64,000 nucleotides of DNA from Oleisolibacter albus (GTDB lineage Bacteria; Pseudomonadota; Alphaproteobacteria; Azospirillales; Azospirillaceae): contig NZ_QGNJ01000003.1 in the NCBI RefSeq assembly GCF_003336875.1, forward strand, positions 62,001 through 126,000, read 5' to 3'. The notes below the pieces were generated by a model that did no database searches, was not told the origin of the DNA, and saw only the letters and a program-made list of their open reading frames with translations. This document shows positions 57,108 to 64,000 of this stretch, in pieces; the stretch's first letter is position 1, and every line of letters begins with the position of its first letter. The position numbers were made by a program, and so were the translations under genes.

Positions 57108-59567
57108 ATGCCGTCACGCTACAGCCGAAGTCTGTCCGGAGCGTCCCTGTTCACCGTCATGTCCGCTGGCAGTCTTGTGGGCATTCCGGCTCTGGCCCAG
57201 CAGCAGGAAACCAGTCACGAGTTGGAAGAGATCATCGTCACCGCGACGAAGCGGCGACAATCCTTGATCGACGTGCCCGTAGCCGTCTCTGCCCTTCAGG
57301 GGGAGACGATATCCGAAGCGGGCGTGCGTGACATCAAGGAGATGGAAATCCTTGCCCCCGCTCTGGTGGTCAATTCCAGCCTGGGGCCGACGCAGACGGT
57401 CTTCACCATCCGCGGCATCGGCACCCAGGGCATCAATACGGGCCTGGAGCAATCCGTTGGCGTGTTCGTCGACGGCGTTTACCGGGGGCGGGCCGGTGCG
57501 GCAACGACCGACTTCATTGATTTGTCCCGCGTGGAGGTTCTGCGCGGGCCGCAGGGCACGCTGTTCGGCCGCAACACCTCGGCCGGCGTGATTTCAGTCA
57601 GCACGGTGGAGCCCGGGGATCAGGCCTCAGCAAACGCCGATCTTTCCGTTGGCGACTATGGGTATCGCCAACTGCGCGGGGTCGTGTCCGGCCCGCTCAG
57701 CACCGGTGTCCTCGCCGCGAGCCTTGCTGTCACCAGACAGGTGCGCGACGGCTTTCTGGAAGATGTGCGCACGGGTGAGGAGTTCGATGACCGTGATCGG
57801 ACAACGGTACGGGGACAGCTGCTCTGGACCCCCAGCGACGGAGTCCGTATCCGCACCATTGCCGACTACACTGAAACCGACGAGAAATGCTGCATTGCCG
57901 TGCCGATCTTCTATGGCCCGACGGCGGCCGCCATCAGCGGGCTGGGTGGGACCGTGTTTCCCGGCAGACCTGGCCAGGCTGACGGATTCACCGGCAGCTT
58001 CCCCGACGCCTTCACCGGCAAGGTTGCGGTGACCGATGCGGCGCGCCAGCCGACGGACTCAAGCTACACCGATAGCGGTGTGTCGACGGAACTCACCTGG
58101 GAATTCGGCGATGCCACGCTGACCGCCATCGGCGCATACCGCTACTTTGACACCGATCCTGTCCAGGACAGTGATTTCTCTCCACTTGCCCTCTTCTCCA
58201 CCGCAAACGGGCAGGAGATTGACGAATACACCTTTGAGGTCCGCCTGGCCTCATCCGGACGGCAGACGGTGGATTGGACGGTCGGCCTGTTCTATTTCGA
58301 CCAGGAGATCCTGGCCGATCAATACATCGACTATGGTGCCGATCTGCGACGGTTCTTCGATGCGACCCTGCCGCGTGTCGCCAATCCCTTCGCACCTGGC
58401 ACCACGACACCGATCCTGGGCCTGCTGGAACGGGTCACCGGTCGCCCCGCCGGGACCTTTGCCCAGCCCGGCCGCGCGGTGACCGATACGTATGATTATT
58501 CGTCCGCCAGCTATGCCGCCTATGGGCAGGCAACGTGGAACGTGACGGATCGGCTGAGCGTCACCGGTGGACTACGCTACAGCTATGAGAAGAAGGACGC
58601 CGACTATGACATCCTGTCGGCCGATCCACTGTCGCAGATCCCGCTTACAGGCCCATTGGCGTCGTTCGCACCGCTGCGCCCCTTGCAGCAGTTTCCGCAG
58701 GCGAACCCTTTCACGGGGACCTACGATGACGGCAACGTCACCGGTACTCTCAGCGCGGCCTACAGGTTCTCCGATTCCGCGTCCGTCTATGCCCGCTATG
58801 CCACCGGCTACAAATCGGGCGGCCTGAATCTCAGCCGGACGGCGCCGCAGACCACGCCGGGTAATCCAGTGGTCGATCCCGACCGGGTCAAGTTCGATGC
58901 GGAAACCGTCGAAAGCTATGAACTGGGCACAAAACTGCGGCTGTTCGGGCGCCGCGTCATGATAAATTCAGATATATTTTATCAGAAGCTCGATAACTTC
59001 CAGAACAACATCTTCACTGGAACCGGATTTACCATTGTTGCCGACGGCACGGTCGAAGGGTATGGCTGGGAAACCGACGTTTCTGTCGCCGCCACCGACT
59101 ATCTGACCTTCGATGGCGGCCTTGTTGTTCAGGACATCCATTTCGACGAGTACCGCAATGCGCCGCCGACTTCGGCTCAGCAGGCGGCTGGGAGGACCAC
59201 ACAGGATCTGTCGGGTCGGCCGGTGCCGCGGACGTCCGATGTGACGGCCACCCTGGCGGCCACCCTGAAGGTTCCGGTGACCAGCACATGGGGAGCCATG
59301 GTCAGGGTCGATGCCCGTTACCGGTCCGACTACTACACCAATTCCACGCTGGAGGAGGTTTCGAAGCAGGATGATTACGTCACGCTGAACCTGTCGGTGG
59401 GCGTCGGTTCGCCGGACGGCGGCTGGGCCGTGGAGTTCTGGGCGCGCAACCTGACCGACACCGAAATCTACAACCAGACCCTGGCGCTGCCGTTCCAGAC
59501 CGGCACCTTTGGCGCCTTCATCGAACCCCCACGGACTGTCGGGCTCACTCTGCGCGCCAGATTTTAA
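57108..59567 (+). CDS. TonB-dependent outer-membrane receptor
   Basis: The ATG at 57108 behind GGGGGGAAA gives 819 residues. A signal peptide (LFTVMSAGSLVGIPALAQQ) is followed by the TonB box EEIIVTATKR and the plug (VPVAVSALQGETI, TIRGIGTQGINTG, VFVDGVYRGRAGA, RVEVLRGPQGTLFGRNTSAGVI). A 22-strand barrel follows, ending in aromatic F (GLTLRARF). This is the sphingomonad/Caulobacter style of receptor often used for non-iron substrates such as aromatic or glycan compounds. It lies between the sulfatase and the DsbA-like isomerase gene, suggesting import of the same substrate. Confidence 0.93.
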   Translation: MPSRYSRSLSGASLFTVMSAGSLVGIPALAQQQETSHELEEIIVTATKRRQSLIDVPVAVSALQGETISEAGVRDIKEMEILAPALVVNSSLGPTQTVFTIRGIGTQGINTGLEQSVGVFVDGVYRGRAGAATTDFIDLSRVEVLRGPQGTLFGRNTSAGVISVSTVEPGDQASANADLSVGDYGYRQLRGVVSGPLSTGVLAASLAVTRQVRDGFLEDVRTGEEFDDRDRTTVRGQLLWTPSDGVRIRTIADYTETDEKCCIAVPIFYGPTAAAISGLGGTVFPGRPGQADGFTGSFPDAFTGKVAVTDAARQPTDSSYTDSGVSTELTWEFGDATLTAIGAYRYFDTDPVQDSDFSPLALFSTANGQEIDEYTFEVRLASSGRQTVDWTVGLFYFDQEILADQYIDYGADLRRFFDATLPRVANPFAPGTTTPILGLLERVTGRPAGTFAQPGRAVTDTYDYSSASYAAYGQATWNVTDRLSVTGGLRYSYEKKDADYDILSADPLSQIPLTGPLASFAPLRPLQQFPQANPFTGTYDDGNVTGTLSAAYRFSDSASVYARYATGYKSGGLNLSRTAPQTTPGNPVVDPDRVKFDAETVESYELGTKLRLFGRRVMINSDIFYQKLDNFQNNIFTGTGFTIVADGTVEGYGWETDVSVAATDYLTFDGGLVVQDIHFDEYRNAPPTSAQQAAGRTTQDLSGRPVPRTSDVTATLAATLKVPVTSTWGAMVRVDARYRSDYYTNSTLEEVSKQDDYVTLNLSVGVGSPDGGWAVEFWARNLTDTEIYNQTLALPFQTGTFGAFIEPPRTVGLTLRARF

Positions 59568-59581
59568 CCGGAGGGCGGTCC

Positions 59582-60925
59582 GTGCCGATCCAGCGCCTGC
59601 GCCGGCTTCTGATGCCGTATCTGACCTCCGCCCTGGTCTCCGACGCCCGTCGGGATGTGGTGCGGCGACACGCGGAAAAGCGACGGGCCGTCGCGGCGCG
59701 ACCGCATCTGGTCCGTGCCTTCGTGCAGGCCGATGACCCGCATTCGGCGCTTCTGGTCCGGGCCTTGCCGGCGCTCGCCCGCCGGGCGGGTGTGGTGGTG
59801 GTGGTCGTGCCCGTGCCGCCACCCCCCGCCTGGGCTGCTCCCGAGCGGGAACGGTTGCAGTCCTGGGCACGGACCGATGCGGCGTTCCTTGCCCGCCGGC
59901 ACGGTCTTGGGTTGGCCTTTTCCCCGCTGGAGCCGACCGCCATCGAGCGTGCCACGGCGCTGCTCGTCTCAATGGCCGGGGAAGCCCGCGATGAAAGGCT
60001 GGGCGACATTGACGCCGTGCTGACGGCCCTCCACGCCGGGGATGCGGTCAGGCTGGCGGCGATTGCCCGTCGGCATCGGCCGGCGCCGGCACAGGCGGTC
60101 ACCGACACCCTGGCCAGGGGTGATGCGCTCCGGGCTGAGCTTGGTCATTATCTGGGCGGCATGTTGCAGTATGAGGGGGAGTGGTACTGGGGTATCGACC
60201 GGCTGCACTATCTGGAGACCAGGCTGGACGCGTTGGGCGCCACAGGGCTCGCCCCGGGGCCGTCCTTGCCGCCGCCGGACATCCGGCTGCCTGGCCTGCC
60301 GGCCCGGTCCCTCCGGGCCGGGCCGGCACCCCTGGAGTTCTTCCTGTCCTTTCGCAGTCCATACAGCTGGCTTGCCATGGACCGGACAGTGGCCCTGGCC
60401 AGCCATTACGGCGTGCCGCTGAAGCTGCGCTTCGTGCTGCCCATGGTCATGCGGGGGCTGCCGGTGCCGCCGCGCAAGAGCCGCTACATCGTTCTCGACT
60501 GCAAGAGGGAAGCCTCGCGGCTGGGCCTCCCCTTCGGCCGCATCTGCGACCCTGTCGGGCATCCTGTGGAACGCGCACTGGCCCTCATCCCCTTCGCCGT
60601 CGCCCAGGGACGTGGTCCGGCCTATGTCCGTGCTGTTCTGTCCGGCATCTTCGCCCGCGGCATCGATGTCGGCAGGGATGCGGGGCTGGCGCAACTCGTG
60701 GCCGAAGCCGGACTCGACTGGACGGAAGCGCGGGCCGGCCTCACGCGCGATGACTGGCGCACCGAGGCGGAGGCAAACCGGAATGAGTTGCTGACCGCGG
60801 GTCTGTGGGGTGTGCCCAGCTTCCGGATCGGCGGCAATGTGGCCTGGGGTCAGGATCGTCTATGGCTGGTCGAGGAATGGATCGCCGGGGCAGCCTGTGC
60901 AACGGGGGAGGGGACGGTTCCATGA
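59582..60925 (+). CDS. Tandem DsbA/GST-kappa-fold protein (HCCA isomerase-like)
   Basis: The start is GTG at 59582 with GGAGGG upstream; 447 residues. The C-terminal half (residues ~235-440) is a 2-hydroxychromene-2-carboxylate isomerase/GST-kappa domain: EFFLSFRSPYSWLAMDRTVAL with the SPYSW active-site Ser, MVMRGLPVPPRKSRYIVLDCKREASRLGLPFG, and LWGVPSFRIGG with the cis-Pro. The N-terminal half (LVRAFVQADDPHSALLVRALPAL and on) looks like a second, degraded copy of the same fold. Such enzymes use glutathione to isomerise ring-opened aromatics. It is coupled to the MBL gene by an ATGA overlap. Confidence 0.8.
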   Translation: MPIQRLRRLLMPYLTSALVSDARRDVVRRHAEKRRAVAARPHLVRAFVQADDPHSALLVRALPALARRAGVVVVVVPVPPPPAWAAPERERLQSWARTDAAFLARRHGLGLAFSPLEPTAIERATALLVSMAGEARDERLGDIDAVLTALHAGDAVRLAAIARRHRPAPAQAVTDTLARGDALRAELGHYLGGMLQYEGEWYWGIDRLHYLETRLDALGATGLAPGPSLPPPDIRLPGLPARSLRAGPAPLEFFLSFRSPYSWLAMDRTVALASHYGVPLKLRFVLPMVMRGLPVPPRKSRYIVLDCKREASRLGLPFGRICDPVGHPVERALALIPFAVAQGRGPAYVRAVLSGIFARGIDVGRDAGLAQLVAEAGLDWTEARAGLTRDDWRTEAEANRNELLTAGLWGVPSFRIGGNVAWGQDRLWLVEEWIAGAACATGEGTVP

Positions 60926-62016
60926 CGCGGGCCAGCAGAGTCCTTGGTGCAGCCATCCTTGTGCTGGCGATCGGCGCCGGGGGGCTGTTCGCCGCCCGTG
61001 CCCTGATCGGTGCGGCCCTGTTCGAGCGCGTCACACGCAGCACCCTGGCGCGTGATGTCATGGCCGGCCTGCCCGATGGGTTGCACCTGGCGCTTTGCGG
61101 GACCGGCTCGCCGATGCCGGATCGGACCCGGGCCGGGCCGTGCGCCGCGGTGATCGCCGGCAATCGCCTGTTTCTGGTCGATGCCGGCGAAGGGGGCATC
61201 AGGAATGTCATGCTGATGGGACTGCCGCCCGGCCGGATCGAGGCTGTCTTCATCACCCACTTCCATTCGGACCACATTGCCGGGTTGGGCGAAGTCGCCT
61301 TGCAGCGGTGGGTCGGCGGCGCCCATCGCACACCCTTGCCGGTGATCGGGCCGATCGGTGTCAACCGGGTGGTTGACGGATTCAACGCGGCCTATGCGCT
61401 CGATAGTGCCTATCGTGTCGCCCACCATGGCGCGGCCACCGTGCCCCCGGGCGGTGCTGGATCAGTCGCGCAGCCCTTCACCATCCCTCTGGGCGGGCTT
61501 GGCCGAGCGGCGGACCACGTGGTGCTGGAGGAGGGCGGCCTCACCGTCACTGCCTTCCGGGTCAATCATTCGCCGGTTGAGCCGGCCGTTGGGTACCGCT
61601 TCGATTACAAGGGCCGATCCCTGGTCATTTCCGGTGACACTGCGGCCTCACCGAGCGTGACCGTGCAGGCCATGGGAGCGGACCTCCTGGTTCATGAAGC
61701 CTTGCAGCCCAGGCTGGTCAATTATATCGGGGCCGCAGCCGCGGAGCACGGCAATGCCGGCCTGGCCAAAATCGCCGCTGACATTCTGACCTATCACACC
61801 ACACCGGAGCAGGCCGCCCAGATCGCGACCGAGGCGAAGGTCCGTCATCTCGTTCTGACCCATGTGGTGCCGCCTCTGCCACTGCGTCTGCTTTACCCCG
61901 CCTTCCTGGGTGAAGCGCCGGGTCTTTTTCCGGGCGCCATCGCCATTGGCGAGGATGGCATGCTGTTCAGCCTGCCAGCGGACTCGCAGGCGCTTCTCCT
62001 CGATCGCCTGCTCTAA
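60922..62016 (+). CDS. Exported metallo-beta-lactamase-fold hydrolase (RNase Z/AtsA-like)
   Basis: The ATG at 60922 overlaps the previous stop; 364 residues. A signal peptide or anchor (VLGAAILVLAIGAGGLFAARALIG) is followed by an MBL domain with LALCGTGSPMPDRTRAGPCAAVIA, the zinc motif THFHSDHIAGLGE, ISGDTAAS with the bridging Asp, and the late LTHVVPP His. The order is that of the RNase Z/arylsulfatase (AtsA) branch. Since it is exported, an RNA substrate is unlikely; an ester or a second sulfatase activity is possible but unproven. Confidence 0.85.
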   Translation: MTRASRVLGAAILVLAIGAGGLFAARALIGAALFERVTRSTLARDVMAGLPDGLHLALCGTGSPMPDRTRAGPCAAVIAGNRLFLVDAGEGGIRNVMLMGLPPGRIEAVFITHFHSDHIAGLGEVALQRWVGGAHRTPLPVIGPIGVNRVVDGFNAAYALDSAYRVAHHGAATVPPGGAGSVAQPFTIPLGGLGRAADHVVLEEGGLTVTAFRVNHSPVEPAVGYRFDYKGRSLVISGDTAASPSVTVQAMGADLLVHEALQPRLVNYIGAAAAEHGNAGLAKIAADILTYHTTPEQAAQIATEAKVRHLVLTHVVPPLPLRLLYPAFLGEAPGLFPGAIAIGEDGMLFSLPADSQALLLDRLL

Positions 62017-62049
62017 CCTGTCTCATACAGCCAATCCGAGGCACGAACC

Positions 62050-62339
62050 ATGCGCAGCCACCTCGCCCGCCGCCGGGTGCTCGGTCTTGTCCTGCTGGGC
62101 GGCCTGCTTACCGGCGGCTCCGCCTGGGCCGATGACCTGGCGGATGCCTTCAAGCGGGCCGATGCCGATGCTGACGGCACACTGACGCCGGCCGAATTCC
62201 GCATCTTCATCGACCTCAGGGCGGAGGCCGGGGGGACCGGGCGAAGACCGTCAAGGCCCGTGCTCTCTATGACCGTGCCTTTGCCCGTATCGATGCCAAC
62301 AAGGATGGGAAACTGACCCTGACGGAGATTTCCACATGA
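62050..62339 (+). pseudogene. EF-hand protein broken by a one-base frameshift
   Basis: The gene starts with a signal peptide (RRRVLGLVLLGGLLTGGSAWA) and one EF hand (RADADADGTLTPAEF). In a G-rich run near 62229-62241 the frame is lost by one base. The expected continuation RAFARIDANKDGKLTLTEIST, a second EF hand, is in another frame and stops at 62339. Restoring one base gives an intact ~96-residue periplasmic calcium-binding protein. Left as it is, the first frame ends at 62316 with a wrong tail. It could be a real mutation or a sequencing error in the G run. Confidence 0.75.
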
Positions 62340-62349
62340 GCGGGAGCAC

Positions 62350-63975
62350 ATGGTGAATTCGGACACATCCCTCTTTAGCCACATCATCGTTGGCGCCGGC
62401 TCGGCCGGCTGTGTCATGGCGGCCCGCTTGTCGGAGGACCCGCGCCGACGGGTGCTCCTGCTTGAGGCGGGTGGGAGGGACGACAGCGTCCTGATCCGTG
62501 CCCCCCTGCTCATGGGCGAGGCGATCCAATCCTCCCGCTTCAACTGGCACTATGAGACGGTGCCCCAACCGGCGCTTGCCGGCCGCCGCCTCTACTGGCC
62601 GCGCGGCAAGACGCTGGGCGGCTCCAGCGCCATCAACGCCATGCATTATGTCCGGGGAGCCCCGGCGAACTATGACGAATGGCGCGATGCGTTCGGATGT
62701 GAGGGATGGGGCTGGGACGATGTGCTGCCGGCCTTCATGGCGGTCGAGCATCGGGTGAAAGGCGCCGACGTTCTGCATGGAACCGGCGGCCCGCTGTGGG
62801 TGCAGGACATCGACGGGCTGAACCCGCTGACCGAGGCATTCTTTACCGCTGGCGCCCTGTTCCAGTATCCGCGCAACCATGATTTCAACGGTCCCACTCA
62901 GGTGGGGTTCGGCCCCTATCAGGTGACGCAGAGGGGGCTACGCCGGTGCAGCGCCGGCGATGCCTTTCTGCGGCCGGCCCTTGCCCGACCGAATCTGACG
63001 GTTCTGACCGGTGCCCTCGCCACACGGGTGTTGCTTCAGGGGAGGCCCGGCGGCAAGCGACGGGCAGTCGGGGTCGAGGTCCTGTGCGACGGTGCCCTGC
63101 AGACGTTCGCGGCAACGGGTGAGGTTCTGCTCTGTGGTGGGGCGATCAACTCGCCTCAGCTGTTGCAGCTGTCCGGCATTGGCGATTCCACCTGGCTGCG
63201 GGATGCCGGGATCTCGCCGGAACTGGACCTGGCGGGCGTCGGTCGCAACCTCCAGGATCATCTCGATGTCATCGGGCAGATCAGGACCCGCTCGTCCCTG
63301 TCGATCGGCCTGTCCCTGCGTGCCCTGCCGGCTCTGGCCAAAGGCGTTGCTGATGCGCTGCGGGGGCGTGCAGGCCTGTTCTCGACCAATCCGGTACAGG
63401 GCGGCGCCTTCATCCGCTCCAGCCGGGCTGGGGATCTTCCAGACCTGCAACTGGTGTTCACACCGGCTCTGGCGGCTCCGCATGGCCGGGAGAGGCCGGT
63501 TGGGCACGGTGCCACCCTGCATGTCTGCCAGCTTTATCCGAGGAGCCGCGGTACGATCCGCATCGCCTGCGCGGACCCGACGGTGCCCCCCCTGATCGAT
63601 CCGAATTATGGTGGTGATCCATGGGATCTGGAGGTTCTGACCGACGGACTGGATCTGGTCCGTGATCTGCTGGCCTCATCACCCTTCGACTTCGATCGGG
63701 TCTGCGAGGTGCTGCCCGGGCCGCAGGTGCGGACCCGGTCCGATCTTCTGGACGATGTGCGTGCCCGGGCGGAGACGCTTTACCATCCGGTCGGCACCTG
63801 TGCCATGGGACGGGGTGAACTCGCCGTTGTCGACAGCCGCTTGCGCGTGCGCGGGGTCGAGCGGCTTCGCGTTGTCGACGCGTCGGTCATGCCACGGCTG
63901 ATCGGGGGCAACACCAACGCACCGACAATCATGATCGCCACACGTGCCGCCGACTTCATGCGCGATGACGCCTGA
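62350..63975 (+). CDS. GMC-family FAD oxidoreductase
   Basis: The 541-residue protein has the FAD-binding start FSHIIVGAGSAGCVMAARLSEDP and the GMC signature 1 region RLYWPRGKTLGGSSAINAMHYVRG. Signature 2 is near EVLLCGGAINSPQLLQLSGIG; the C-terminal block has LYHPVGTCAMG (catalytic His) and VVDASVMPRLIGGNTNAPTIMIA. GMC enzymes oxidise alcohols to aldehydes or ketones. There is no signal peptide, so it acts in the cytoplasm. GGGAG precedes the ATG. It is the last complete gene of the cluster in the window. Confidence 0.92.
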   Translation: MVNSDTSLFSHIIVGAGSAGCVMAARLSEDPRRRVLLLEAGGRDDSVLIRAPLLMGEAIQSSRFNWHYETVPQPALAGRRLYWPRGKTLGGSSAINAMHYVRGAPANYDEWRDAFGCEGWGWDDVLPAFMAVEHRVKGADVLHGTGGPLWVQDIDGLNPLTEAFFTAGALFQYPRNHDFNGPTQVGFGPYQVTQRGLRRCSAGDAFLRPALARPNLTVLTGALATRVLLQGRPGGKRRAVGVEVLCDGALQTFAATGEVLLCGGAINSPQLLQLSGIGDSTWLRDAGISPELDLAGVGRNLQDHLDVIGQIRTRSSLSIGLSLRALPALAKGVADALRGRAGLFSTNPVQGGAFIRSSRAGDLPDLQLVFTPALAAPHGRERPVGHGATLHVCQLYPRSRGTIRIACADPTVPPLIDPNYGGDPWDLEVLTDGLDLVRDLLASSPFDFDRVCEVLPGPQVRTRSDLLDDVRARAETLYHPVGTCAMGRGELAVVDSRLRVRGVERLRVVDASVMPRLIGGNTNAPTIMIATRAADFMRDDA

Positions 63976-64000
63976 TGTCTCCCGTCCATATCGGCGATTG

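Noticed and set aside
1-64000. CRISPR arrays, tRNA, rRNA and known riboswitches
   Set aside because: No regularly spaced repeats, tRNA-like cloverleaf ends or conserved rRNA segments were noticed on either strand.

Overview
The window reads as chromosomal DNA of a GC-rich, flagellated alphaproteobacterium, probably of the Rhodospirillales/Azospirillaceae kind. The evidence is the FlaF-FlbT pair behind a single flagellin gene, CtrA-box-like flagellar promoters, an MbfA-type iron exporter and an NAD-linked fds formate dehydrogenase operon. The genus is not determined. No rRNA, tRNA or CRISPR array was found.

Layout. (1) 0-7.3 kb: the tail of an AcvB/VirJ hydrolase, an mbfA-like ferritin/VIT1 fusion, a periplasmic glycerophosphodiesterase behind a terminator-like hairpin, and a two-gene RND efflux pump without its own outer-membrane channel. 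(2) 7.7-14.1 kb: a complete cytochrome bd operon, cydA-cydB-cydX-cydD-cydC, including the 36-residue CydX. (3) 14.1-36.8 kb: a flagellar island with fliK-flgD, flgF-flgG-flgA-flgH-fliL-like, a TPR protein with motA-motB, flgE-flgK-flgL, flgI-flgJ-flgN, flagellin, and flaF-flbT-flaG-DUF1217. Two regulators with receiver domains lie inside it, and both have lost the phospho-acceptor aspartate. Almost every transcription unit starts behind the same element: a TTAA-N7-TTAA-like box, then exactly 10 nt, then a CTAGG-like hexamer. (4) 36.9-38.5 kb: an accessory junction with an EEP-family nuclease/phosphatase gene and fragments of IS256-, IS6- and IS3-type elements. (5) 38.5-45.5 kb: fdsG-fdsB-fdsA-fdhD-fdsD on the minus strand under a LysR regulator. 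(6) 45.7-64 kb: a catabolic-looking cluster with a TonB receptor, a CxPSR sulfatase and its formylglycine-generating enzyme, five thioredoxin-fold/glutathione-transferase-like proteins, an SCP2 carrier, a DJ-1 protein, DUF2855, a metallo-beta-lactamase-fold hydrolase, a GMC oxidoreductase and a TetR regulator.

How the parts work together. Blocks 2 and 5 are respiratory: formate oxidation to NADH, and a high-affinity quinol oxidase with the CydDC exporter needed to assemble it. Block 3 supplies hook, rod, P/L rings, filament and stator proteins under what looks like one shared regulator of the CtrA type. Block 6 is the least understood region. Its gene content suggests uptake of a large or hydrophobic sulfated compound, sulfate removal, redox chemistry and glutathione-dependent chemistry. 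Several of its enzymes carry N-terminal membrane anchors. That reading is inference from gene content; the substrate is unknown.
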